Source: JADKIH01 sp031427625
Lineage (GTDB): Bacteria; Bacteroidota; Bacteroidia; AKYH767-A; 2013-40CM-41-45
DNA: 64,000 nucleotides
NCBI GenBank assembly: GCA_031427625.1
Contig: JANPNV010000111.1
Coordinates: 62,001 to 126,000, forward strand
Direction of reading: 5' to 3'
Shown: positions 23,941 to 31,085 of the stretch, piece by piece
How the letters are laid out: every line of letters begins with the position of its first letter
Numbering within the stretch: position 1 is the stretch's first letter
The notes under the pieces: generated by a model
What the model saw: the letters and a program-made list of their open reading frames with translations, nothing else
Database searches by the model: none
What the model was told of the DNA's origin: nothing
Position numbers and translations under genes: made by a program

Positions 23941-25428
23941 TTAGTAATACCTTAATCGAATAACGTCAGCAAGATATTTTGCATACCGTATAACCTGTCT
24001 GCTGTAACCATATTCATTATCATACCAGATATATAATACGAGACTTTTGTTGTCTCTGGAAACTATTGTGGCCGGACTGTCAACGATTGATGCGCAAGAA
24101 TTACCGACAAGATCAGAAGATACAAGTTCATTAGAAACCGAATATTGAATTTGTTCAACCAATTCGCCATGTAATGCAGAATTCCTTAATATTTCATTGA
24201 CATCGTCTTTACTGGTTTCTTTTTTTACTGTAAGATTTAAGATGGCCAGCGATACATCGGGAGTAGGAACACGGACTGCATTACCGGTTAGTTTACCGGC
24301 TAATTGAGGCATTACCTTCGCAACTGCTTTATCGGCTCCTGTCTCAGTAATGACCATGTTTAATGGAGCAGAACGACCTCGTCTGTATTTTTTATGATAG
24401 TTGTCAAGTAGATTCTGATCGTTTGTATAGGAATGTATCGTTTCAATATGTCCCCTTTCAATTCCGAGTGAGTTTTCGATAACGTATAAAATAGGAACGA
24501 TTGCGTTAGTAGTACAAGAAGCAGCAGAAAATATTTTTTCTTTTTTATGATCGAAGGATCCTTCGTTCACTCCATAAACAATATTTGGAATATCGCCTTT
24601 ACCAGGAGCTGTAAGTAATACTTGCGATACGCCATTTGACAATAGATGCTTGCTAAGTCCTTCGCGATCCCGCGCAACACCTGTGTTATCGATAATCATC
24701 GCATTGTTTATTCCATACAATGAATAATCGATTTTAGAAGGATCGCTGGCAGCGATCATGTGAACACAATGACCGTTTACGATAAGGGCTTTATTTGCAA
24801 AGTCTTCAATAACTGTTCCCGGAAATGCTCCATGAACAGAATCATTTCTGAGAAGGTCTGCACGTTTGATGATGTCTTCATCACTGTTATTCCGCGTGAC
24901 CACAGCTCTGAGACGCAATTGTTCTCCCTTGCCAGCCTGTGCAATGAGTTCGCGCATAACAAGTCTCCCGATACGTCCGAATCCATACAGAACGACATCC
25001 TTTGGAGTCATCATTCTCTTTTCCTTGCCAATGAAATTTATCAGTTTATCATTTATAAAATCATGTTCATTTTTATAATTCTTTTTTTCATTAACCCATT
25101 CAGTTGCCAGTCGACCGATATCGATTCTGGAAGGAGCGAGATCAATTTTATTCATTGCTTCTGCAAGAAGTAATGTATCAATAATACAAATTGGACTTTT
25201 CACAACTTCCTTCGAGTATTGATGCAAGTTTAGTATTTCACTTGCGCTTCTGTCAACGAGTTGATTTCTGAAAAGTACCAGTTCGACAGATTTATCATAC
25301 CACAATGATCCGGCAACATGAATGAGGGCGATCGCTCCTTTTTCCTGCTGAATCCAGTCGGCTAGTCCGTGTTCATATTGATCTTTAAAGTTCACTTTTA
25401 ATTCGTCTTTTAATGCATCAGGAGACAT
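23941..25428 (-). CDS. gap: Glyceraldehyde-3-phosphate dehydrogenase, long form
   Basis: A 495-residue protein carrying a full GAPDH preceded by about 145 extra residues. The dehydrogenase starts near residue 146 with VVLYGFGRIGRLV (GxGxxG at 149-155). The active-site Cys is C305 in SAASCTTNAIVPI, and the base His is H332 in ETIHSYTNDQN. GRSAPLNMVITETGADKAV and WYDNEYGYSRQV complete the signature. It oxidises glyceraldehyde-3-phosphate to 1,3-bisphosphoglycerate in glycolysis. The N-terminal part (DALKDELKVNFKDQ ...) is helical and without a known motif; long-form GAPDHs of this kind occur in the phylum. The start is ATG at 25428 rather than an in-frame TTG at 25467. pfkA is elsewhere in the window (55.3 kb). 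Confidence 0.92.
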   Translation of the reverse strand: MSPDALKDELKVNFKDQYEHGLADWIQQEKGAIALIHVAGSLWYDKSVELVLFRNQLVDRSASEILNLHQYSKEVVKSPICIIDTLLLAEAMNKIDLAPSRIDIGRLATEWVNEKKNYKNEHDFINDKLINFIGKEKRMMTPKDVVLYGFGRIGRLVMRELIAQAGKGEQLRLRAVVTRNNSDEDIIKRADLLRNDSVHGAFPGTVIEDFANKALIVNGHCVHMIAASDPSKIDYSLYGINNAMIIDNTGVARDREGLSKHLLSNGVSQVLLTAPGKGDIPNIVYGVNEGSFDHKKEKIFSAASCTTNAIVPILYVIENSLGIERGHIETIHSYTNDQNLLDNYHKKYRRGRSAPLNMVITETGADKAVAKVMPQLAGKLTGNAVRVPTPDVSLAILNLTVKKETSKDDVNEILRNSALHGELVEQIQYSVSNELVSSDLVGNSCASIVDSPATIVSRDNKSLVLYIWYDNEYGYSRQVIRYAKYLADVIRLRYY

Positions 25429-25470
25429 GAGTTTCGATTTATAAGTTTTGTGTTTTATATAAAACAAGAA

Positions 25471-25491
25471 CAGCTTTCAAAATGAAAGCTG
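25471..25491 (-). terminator. Hairpin between rpoD and gap
   Basis: A perfect nine-base stem, CAGCTTTCA/TGAAAGCTG, around AAA. On the minus strand it follows the rpoD stop and is trailed by a broken T-rich stretch. It probably terminates rpoD before gap, but the T-tract is weak. Confidence 0.5.
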
Positions 25492-25527
25492 ACTCTTATA
25501 TTATTTTCTGATTTTTATTCGCAATTT

Positions 25528-26391
25528 TTACCCGAGATAGGCCTTTAACAATCGGCTTCTTGATTTATGACGAAGGCGACGAATCGCTTTTTCTTTAATT
25601 TGTCTGACCCGTTCTCTGGTTAAATCGAATTTTGCTCCGATTTCTTCGAGAGTTAAGCCATGTTGCATTCCTATACCAAAGAAAAGTTTAATAACTTCTC
25701 TTTCTCTTTCAGTAAGTGTACTTAAAGAACGGTCGATTTCTTTTTGAAGTGATTCATTCATTAACATGCCGTCGGCTCTCGGCGAATCCTGATTCTCGAG
25801 AACATCGATTAGGCTATTATCTTCACCCTGAACAAATGGAGCATCCATTGATACGTGCTTTCCACTGACACGCATTGTATCGGCAATTTTCTCTGTCGGT
25901 ATGTCAAGAATTTTTGCAAGCTCTTCGGGTGATGGCTCACGTTCATATTCCTGTTCCAGTTTTGAATATGCTTTTGATATTTTGTTTAGTGATCCAACCT
26001 GATTCAATGGTAACCGGACAATTCTTGATTGCTCAGCAAGTGCTTGAAGTATACTCTGACGAATCCACCATACAGCATACGAAATAAATTTAAATCCTCT
26101 GGTTTCATCGAATCGCTTTGCAGCCTTGATGAGACCGAGGTTTCCTTCGTTGATTAGATCGGGAAGACTCAGACCTTGATTCTGGTATTGTTTTGCAACA
26201 GATACAACGAAACGAAGATTTGCCTTCGTCAGCCTGTCTAATGCAACCTGATCGCCTTCTTTAATCCGTCTGGCGAGTCTGACTTCCTCTTCTGCTGTTA
26301 TTAATTCTTCACGACCAATTTCCTGAAGGTATTTCTCCAGCGACTGGCTTTCGCGGTTGGTAATTGATTTGGTTATTTTTAGCTGACGCAT
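25528..26391 (-). CDS. rpoD: Primary RNA polymerase sigma factor, short RpoD type
   Basis: A 287-residue housekeeping sigma factor of the Bacteroidota kind, without region 1.1. Region 1.2 is SLEKYLQEIGREELITAEEEVRLA. Region 2 runs from ANLRFVVSVAKQYQNQGLSLPDLINEGNLGL (core binding) to FKFISYAVWWIRQSILQAL (-10 recognition). Region 4 has a helix-turn-helix in GLTLEEIGAKFDLTRERVRQIKEKAIRRLRH. Factors of this type read the TAnnTTTG promoter that appears throughout the window. The start ATG is at 26391. The gene is transcribed leftward with its own -7 box about 70 bases upstream and a hairpin after its stop. No dnaG or rpsU neighbours are seen, unlike in many other phyla. Confidence 0.95.
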   Translation of the reverse strand: MRQLKITKSITNRESQSLEKYLQEIGREELITAEEEVRLARRIKEGDQVALDRLTKANLRFVVSVAKQYQNQGLSLPDLINEGNLGLIKAAKRFDETRGFKFISYAVWWIRQSILQALAEQSRIVRLPLNQVGSLNKISKAYSKLEQEYEREPSPEELAKILDIPTEKIADTMRVSGKHVSMDAPFVQGEDNSLIDVLENQDSPRADGMLMNESLQKEIDRSLSTLTEREREVIKLFFGIGMQHGLTLEEIGAKFDLTRERVRQIKEKAIRRLRHKSRSRLLKAYLG

Positions 26392-26461
26392 AGGCTTAAA
26401 CGAGAAATTTTAACTTGAAAAAAGAATGAATTTAAAAGAAAAGTTATTTTTAAGAGTTCCG

Positions 26462-26469
26462 CAAAGATA
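26462..26469 (-). promoter_or_regulatory. Bacteroidota -7 box for rpoD
   Basis: The minus strand reads TATCTTTG (TAnnTTTG), 70 bases before the rpoD ATG. Confidence 0.5.
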
Positions 26470-26539
26470 CATTTTCACAAAAAGCGAAGCAAGTTTTTCT
26501 ACGAAAGCCATCAATAAATAATAGATAATGCTGATAAAC

Positions 26540-26564
26540 AATGAGCCGGACATTCCGGCTCATT
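26540..26564 (-). terminator. Rho-independent terminator of htrA
   Basis: A ten-base stem, AATGAGCCGG/CCGGCTCATT, around a five-base loop, with T-rich sequence after it on the minus strand, 33 bases after the htrA stop. Confidence 0.75.
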
Positions 26565-26596
26565 TATTTATCAAAAATCGATCCTGAATTTCGAAA

Positions 26597-28033
26597 TCAT
26601 ATTCCAAATCCATAATAAGCGCGTAAGCCATTCGGATAAACTCCTTCAATTAAAACTCCCCCTTGTTTGGTTTTCAGCGCATTCTCTAGATCATCTGTAG
26701 TAAGAATTGGTTTTTTATCAACTGAAGTAATAATAAATCCTTCCTGAATTCCTGCAGCTCTTAATTTTCCGGATAATAACTTGGAAATTTTTACGCCTCC
26801 CCTTAATCCGAGTTTTGCAATTTCATCTTTATTCACACTTTCCAGTGTTGCTCCAAGCATGTTAAGCGCCTGATCGCTTTTCGTCATTTTCGTATCGCCG
26901 TCCTTATTTCTTAATACGACATTAACAATCTGTTCCTTGCCAGCACGTAATAATGTCACATTCACCTTATCGCCTGGTCTGAAACGACCTATCTGTTCCT
27001 GCAATTGAGGTGTGCTGCTAATCACAAAATCACCTATCTTCAAAATTATATCTCCTTCTTTTATGCCTGCAACTGCCGCTGCACCACCGTCAGTTAAACC
27101 AGCCACATATACGCCTTGGGTACTTTTAATGCCTTTATCATCCATTAATTTATTGTCGATGTCTCTAATGCTAACACCTATAAATCCGCGCTGTACGCTT
27201 CCATATTCTACCAAATCATCCATAACCTTTTTTACAAGATTTACCGGTATCGCAAATGAATATCCGGTATATGATCCAGTTGTTGAAGCGATGGCCGAAT
27301 TTATTCCGATAAGTTCACCATTTGTATTAACAAGTGCGCCACCACTATTGCCGGGATTGACTGCAGCATCAGTCTGTAAAAAGGATTCAATTTTATGCTG
27401 ATCAGGTAATATACCGATGTTCCTTGCCTTTGCGCTGATGATTCCGGCAGTTACTGTGGAAGTCAGATTGAAAGGATTTCCAACTGCAAGTACCCATTCG
27501 CCAACTTTTACATTGTCTGAATTTCCATAAGTAATAAATGGAAGATTTTTCTCATTGATTTTTAATAGTGCCAGGTCGGTTGAAGGATCTGTACCGATGA
27601 CTTTCGCCGAATAACTTAGGTTGTCGTTTAGTGTTATCTCTACTTTATCAGCATTTTCTACTACGTGATTATTGGTAACGATATAACCATCGTCGGTAAT
27701 TATTACTCCTGATCCACTGGCTTCCTGTGGATTGCTTTTCTGCGGTCTGCCCCAAAAATCAAATGGATCGGTACCAAATGGATTATACCTTGTATTGTTG
27801 GTGTAAAAAGTTTTTACATGTACTACTGCATGTATCGTGGCATCTGCAGCTTTGGTAAAGTCAGTCATTGAACCCTCACTTAAAGTACCCGGATAATTAA
27901 CATATTGTACATGCTGCTTTTCGGATATGATTTTTGGCTGGGTTAGGGAATCATTATTAAAATTCGTGTAAACATATGCTCCGCCAATACCGCCAAGAGC
28001 AGCAATCAGAAGTGTAGATAATGTCTTTTTCAT
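26597..28033 (-). CDS. degQ: HtrA/DegQ-type serine protease
   Basis: A 478-residue periplasmic protease/chaperone of the Do (HtrA) family for damaged envelope proteins. One N-terminal hydrophobic segment (residues 4-22) serves as a signal or anchor. The trypsin-like domain has the triad H123 (NNHVV), D153 (STDLALLKI) and S230 (NPGNSGGAL), the last with the oxyanion loop. Two PDZ domains follow: one near GFIGVSIRDIDNKLM...GDIILKIGDF, and a shorter divergent one at the end (GGVKISKLLSGKLRAAGIQEGFII). The ATG at 28033 is used; an ATG at 28045 adds only four residues. It ends at a good terminator and is divergent from a sigma-factor-like gene. Confidence 0.93.
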   Translation of the reverse strand: MKKTLSTLLIAALGGIGGAYVYTNFNNDSLTQPKIISEKQHVQYVNYPGTLSEGSMTDFTKAADATIHAVVHVKTFYTNNTRYNPFGTDPFDFWGRPQKSNPQEASGSGVIITDDGYIVTNNHVVENADKVEITLNDNLSYSAKVIGTDPSTDLALLKINEKNLPFITYGNSDNVKVGEWVLAVGNPFNLTSTVTAGIISAKARNIGILPDQHKIESFLQTDAAVNPGNSGGALVNTNGELIGINSAIASTTGSYTGYSFAIPVNLVKKVMDDLVEYGSVQRGFIGVSIRDIDNKLMDDKGIKSTQGVYVAGLTDGGAAAVAGIKEGDIILKIGDFVISSTPQLQEQIGRFRPGDKVNVTLLRAGKEQIVNVVLRNKDGDTKMTKSDQALNMLGATLESVNKDEIAKLGLRGGVKISKLLSGKLRAAGIQEGFIITSVDKKPILTTDDLENALKTKQGGVLIEGVYPNGLRAYYGFGI

Positions 28034-28252
28034 TTTGATAATCATTTTTAGTAATTAATTTTTGGTTGATTTTTTAAATTTAGCACTCTCAAATTTCTCT
28101 CCAAAACCATGAAGCCTCAATGAATCAATTGGTTAATAATTGTTAAGCTTCGGGTAAGCTATTTTAAAGAGGGTACTTTTTCAGTTATTCATTTCAACAC
28201 ATTCTTCCAATAAGTATAACTTTTGAAAATCAGTGAGTAAGGTCGAAAATTA

Positions 28253-28260
28253 TACCTTTG
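28253..28260 (+). promoter_or_regulatory. -7 box immediately before the sigma-like gene
   Basis: TACCTTTG (TAnnTTTG) ends seven bases before the ATG at 28268, so the message should start at or within a few bases of the start codon. The 234-base divergent region between this gene and htrA shows no other clear element. Confidence 0.55.
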
Positions 28261-28267
28261 CTTCTCT

Positions 28268-28783
28268 ATGGCCAGATACAATAATAGCGAAATCATTCAT
28301 GCTATCAGAAACGGTGAAGAAGGAGTATTGTTTTATTTAAGCAAGAAATATTTTCAGTCGGCTCGTCGCATTCTTCGGAGAAGGGGTCTTGCTGACCCAG
28401 AAACTCCGGGTGTTTTTTCTTCTGTTCTTCTAAATGTATACAGGGAATTACAGCAAATATCTTCTTCTCAAAACATAAACTTCGAAGGTTTCTTTTTCAG
28501 TTATCTTAACGATTATCTGAAGGAAAATAAAAATACATTCTATAGTAAATCTAATACTCCTGAGGAGAAGGAAATATCAGCATCCTGCTTTACAATACTT
28601 GATGAATCATCGAAAAAAATATTAGCTGCAAGATATATCGAAGACCTTTCATTCGAAGAAATAGCTGTTAGGTTTTCATTCAGTAATCCACTCATTGCTG
28701 AATTTGAATTCAACAAAGCTTTTAATTTGTTCGAGAATGTCACAAGAGCCCGATTAAATTCCTCAATAGGAAAATTAGCATGA
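28268..28783 (+). CDS. Divergent ECF-like sigma factor
   Basis: A 171-residue protein with the two-part shape of an ECF sigma factor, but weakly conserved. The N-terminal half (about 5-85) fits region 2: EIIHAIRNGEEGVLFYLSKKYF, then FSSVLLNVYRELQ and FEGFFFSYLNDYLKEN. The C-terminal part (about 105-160) fits region 4: LDESSKKILAARYIEDLSFEEIAVRFSFS with a helix-turn-helix, although the usual basic recognition residues are scarce. It would bind core RNA polymerase and direct it to a small regulon. The next gene, overlapping by four bases (ATGA), codes for a one-helix membrane protein that could be its anti-sigma. Whether it is still an active sigma factor cannot be told from sequence. Confidence 0.65.
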   Translation: MARYNNSEIIHAIRNGEEGVLFYLSKKYFQSARRILRRRGLADPETPGVFSSVLLNVYRELQQISSSQNINFEGFFFSYLNDYLKENKNTFYSKSNTPEEKEISASCFTILDESSKKILAARYIEDLSFEEIAVRFSFSNPLIAEFEFNKAFNLFENVTRARLNSSIGKLA

Positions 28784-29691
28784 AACAGGAAGAAAAAAAA
28801 CTGATCGATAAGTACTTGCAGAATGTCCTGACCGGGTCGGAACTAAGTAACTTTGTATCAAGAATGGAAACGGATGCAGACTTCAGAAGAGAAGTTAGTT
28901 TTCATAATCTATTGATGGAAGGGGTCATGCTTTCCGAAGAGCTACGCCTGAAAACTTCAATTGAGAAATTTATTGGATATAAAAGGCCGCTCATTCCCTA
29001 TGCAGTAAAACTTATTATTGCTTTCCTAGTTATTACTTCCGGAGGAATCATTTTCTGGAGTTATACAGGAACGGATTCAGCAAAAGAAAAAATGCATTAT
29101 GGTTTTCTTGAACTCTTCAGGAATAAAAAGAATAATATAACAATTTCCGAAGGCTCCAATAAGTCAACTGTAGCGAAAAAGTTGATTTTAAAAAATAAGG
29201 ATGCTTCTATTGATTCATTAGATTTAAATGAAATTTCATCCAATGCAAAAAATGTAAATAAAAATGACTCAACAGAAATCAGTACTCATGAATCCAACGA
29301 TTTCGTCGTGAAGATGGATCAATTGATTATTAGTCATATTATATTGCCATCGCACTCTAATGAGAATCCGGATGCAGGAAAAGTAGCTCAGTCAGAAGCA
29401 AGGAACACGGCTTCAAAACTTAATCCTGCCGGCGGACTTCCAAATGAAGATGAAAAGTCCAGTGAAGGTTACAAGGTGGAATTCTGGGCCTCTCCTATAA
29501 ACTACAAAGGATATAAACTCCTTAATGATAAATTAATTTTGTTTGGAATCGAGGAGCCTGATGCCGTTGAACTCATTTCATCGAATGATAAGTTGTGGAT
29601 GAAATACAAAAATGATTTTTTTATTCTGGAACATTCTGATAATTTCGAATCGTTTAACAGAACTTTGCTAACACCTTATTCAAGGCGATGA
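28780..29691 (+). CDS. Membrane protein, candidate anti-sigma factor
   Basis: A 303-residue protein with a cytoplasmic N-terminus of about 70 residues (EEKKLIDKYLQNVLTGSELSNFVSRMETDADFRREVSFHNLL), which has the helical look of anti-sigma N-terminal domains in this phylum. One membrane helix follows (residues 74-92, AVKLIIAFLVITSGGIIFW). A Ser/Asn/Lys-rich periplasmic linker leads to a small C-terminal domain around YKVEFWASPINYKGYKLLNDKLILFGI. Its ATG overlaps the stop of the sigma-like gene, and its own stop overlaps the dapF ATG, so all three are translationally coupled. The anti-sigma role rests on gene order and topology, not on a recognised zinc-binding motif, which I do not see. Confidence 0.6.
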   Translation: MKQEEKKLIDKYLQNVLTGSELSNFVSRMETDADFRREVSFHNLLMEGVMLSEELRLKTSIEKFIGYKRPLIPYAVKLIIAFLVITSGGIIFWSYTGTDSAKEKMHYGFLELFRNKKNNITISEGSNKSTVAKKLILKNKDASIDSLDLNEISSNAKNVNKNDSTEISTHESNDFVVKMDQLIISHIILPSHSNENPDAGKVAQSEARNTASKLNPAGGLPNEDEKSSEGYKVEFWASPINYKGYKLLNDKLILFGIEEPDAVELISSNDKLWMKYKNDFFILEHSDNFESFNRTLLTPYSRR

Positions 29692-30464
29692 TAGAATTTG
29701 AAAAATATCAAGGAACGGGTAATGATTTCGTTTTGATAGATGACAGAAAATCCCTTCATAATTTTTCTGTTGATATGATCAAACGGTTATGTGACAGACA
29801 TTTTGGAATCGGTGCTGATGGAATTATCCTCCTTAGAGAACATAACCATCATGACTTTGAAATGCTCTATTATAATGCTGATGGTTTACCTGGATCGATG
29901 TGCGGAAACGGAGGAAGATGTGCAGTCGCATATGCACATAAACTAGGACTTATCAGCAATAAAGCAAGTTTTTCAGCATTTGACGGGGCCCATCGTGCTA
30001 TCATAAAATCCACTGATCCTTATATTGTTTCTCTCCAAATGAACGATGTCTCTGAGATTGAAAGCAACGACGGATATTTTTTTCTGAATACAGGTTCTCC
30101 TCATTATGTTAGTTTTGGAAACAATGTCCGATCTAAAGATGTTGTCGGTGAAGGAAGGAAAATACGATACAATAAAAGATTTGAAAAGGATGGTACCAAT
30201 GTAAATTTTGTAGAACCCTTTAATGACGACCTTTTTATTAGAACCTATGAACGTGGTGTTGAAGGTGAAACCTTGTCGTGCGGAACAGGAGTAACCGCAT
30301 CTGTTATCGCTGCCTCCGCCGCAGGAATTATTAGTAATAACTCTTGTCTGGTCGAAACTTTGGGAGGAAAATTAATGGTTAACTTTAATAAAAACGGAAA
30401 TACTTTTTCAGATATATGGCTGGAGGGTGCAGCCGATTTCGTTTTCTCCGGAAAATTACTGTAG
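29688..30464 (+). CDS. dapF: Diaminopimelate epimerase
   Basis: A 258-residue enzyme interconverting LL- and meso-diaminopimelate for lysine and peptidoglycan synthesis. The N-terminal half starts FEKYQGTGNDFVLIDD and has the first catalytic Cys in GSMCGNGGRCAVAYA. The second half has the other catalytic Cys in GETLSCGTGVTAS, with TYERGVEGE before it. Both halves of the pseudo-symmetric fold are complete and the length is within the family range. The ATG at 29688 overlaps the upstream stop by four bases, so this essential gene is coupled to a candidate sigma/anti-sigma pair, an unusual partner. No other lysine-pathway gene is in the window. Confidence 0.95.
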   Translation: MIEFEKYQGTGNDFVLIDDRKSLHNFSVDMIKRLCDRHFGIGADGIILLREHNHHDFEMLYYNADGLPGSMCGNGGRCAVAYAHKLGLISNKASFSAFDGAHRAIIKSTDPYIVSLQMNDVSEIESNDGYFFLNTGSPHYVSFGNNVRSKDVVGEGRKIRYNKRFEKDGTNVNFVEPFNDDLFIRTYERGVEGETLSCGTGVTASVIAASAAGIISNNSCLVETLGGKLMVNFNKNGNTFSDIWLEGAADFVFSGKLL

Positions 30465-30531
30465 AAACAAGTTGAAAGTGTTATCGAATAAGCTATTTGA
30501 ATTCTTAACTTAGTCGAAATTAAATATTGAT

Positions 30532-31083
30532 ATGCATCTTATAGGAGAATTGATACAATTAAGAGCCCTGGAACCAACCGATTTAAATAAATTATATAAA
30601 TGGGAAAATGACAGCACTATCTGGAGTGTGAGCGGTACGCTTATGCCTTTTTCAAAATATATTCTCGAAGAATTTGTCACCCAGGCTCATCAGGATATAT
30701 ATACGAATAAACAACTTCGGCTCATGATCGATCTTCGTTATTTCGATGAAGACGACAATCTTTCTGATGAAATCCATTCAATCGGCTGTGTTGACCTTTT
30801 TGATTTTGACCCCAAAAACAAACGTGCTGGAGTGGGCATTCTTATTGCCGACAAGGCCGACAGAGGAAGAGGATATGCCACAGAGGCATTGCATCTGATA
30901 GTTGATTACGGTTTTGAAATACTCGACCTACATCAGATTTATTCTAATGTAAGGATCGATAATGAAAATAGCCTCGCCTTGTTTAAAAAATCCGGCTTCG
31001 AAGTTACCGGACTAAAACAGGACTGGATATATGATTTCGGAAAATTTTATGATGAGTATAATATGCAACTCATCCGCAAATAA
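30532..31083 (+). CDS. GNAT-family N-acetyltransferase (RimJ/RimL-like)
   Basis: A 183-residue acetyl-CoA-dependent transferase. It starts LIGELIQLRALEPTDLNKLYKWENDSTIW, as in the RimJ/RimL and SpeG group. The acetyl-CoA loop is in VGILIADKADRGRGYATEALHLIVDYGFE (R/Q-x-x-G-x-G/A pattern), followed by LHQIYSNVRIDNENSLALFKKSGFEVTG, the standard last part of the fold. The acceptor (protein N-terminus, polyamine or small amine) is unknown. It lies between dapF and the heptaheme cytochrome, two bases from the latter's TTG start, so those two genes are almost certainly on one message. Confidence 0.87.
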   Translation: MHLIGELIQLRALEPTDLNKLYKWENDSTIWSVSGTLMPFSKYILEEFVTQAHQDIYTNKQLRLMIDLRYFDEDDNLSDEIHSIGCVDLFDFDPKNKRAGVGILIADKADRGRGYATEALHLIVDYGFEILDLHQIYSNVRIDNENSLALFKKSGFEVTGLKQDWIYDFGKFYDEYNMQLIRK

Positions 31084-31085
31084 AA

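Noticed and set aside
24760..25173. Rightward open frame inside gap
   Set aside because: Antisense shadow of the GAPDH gene, whose catalytic motifs are clear; no homology seen.
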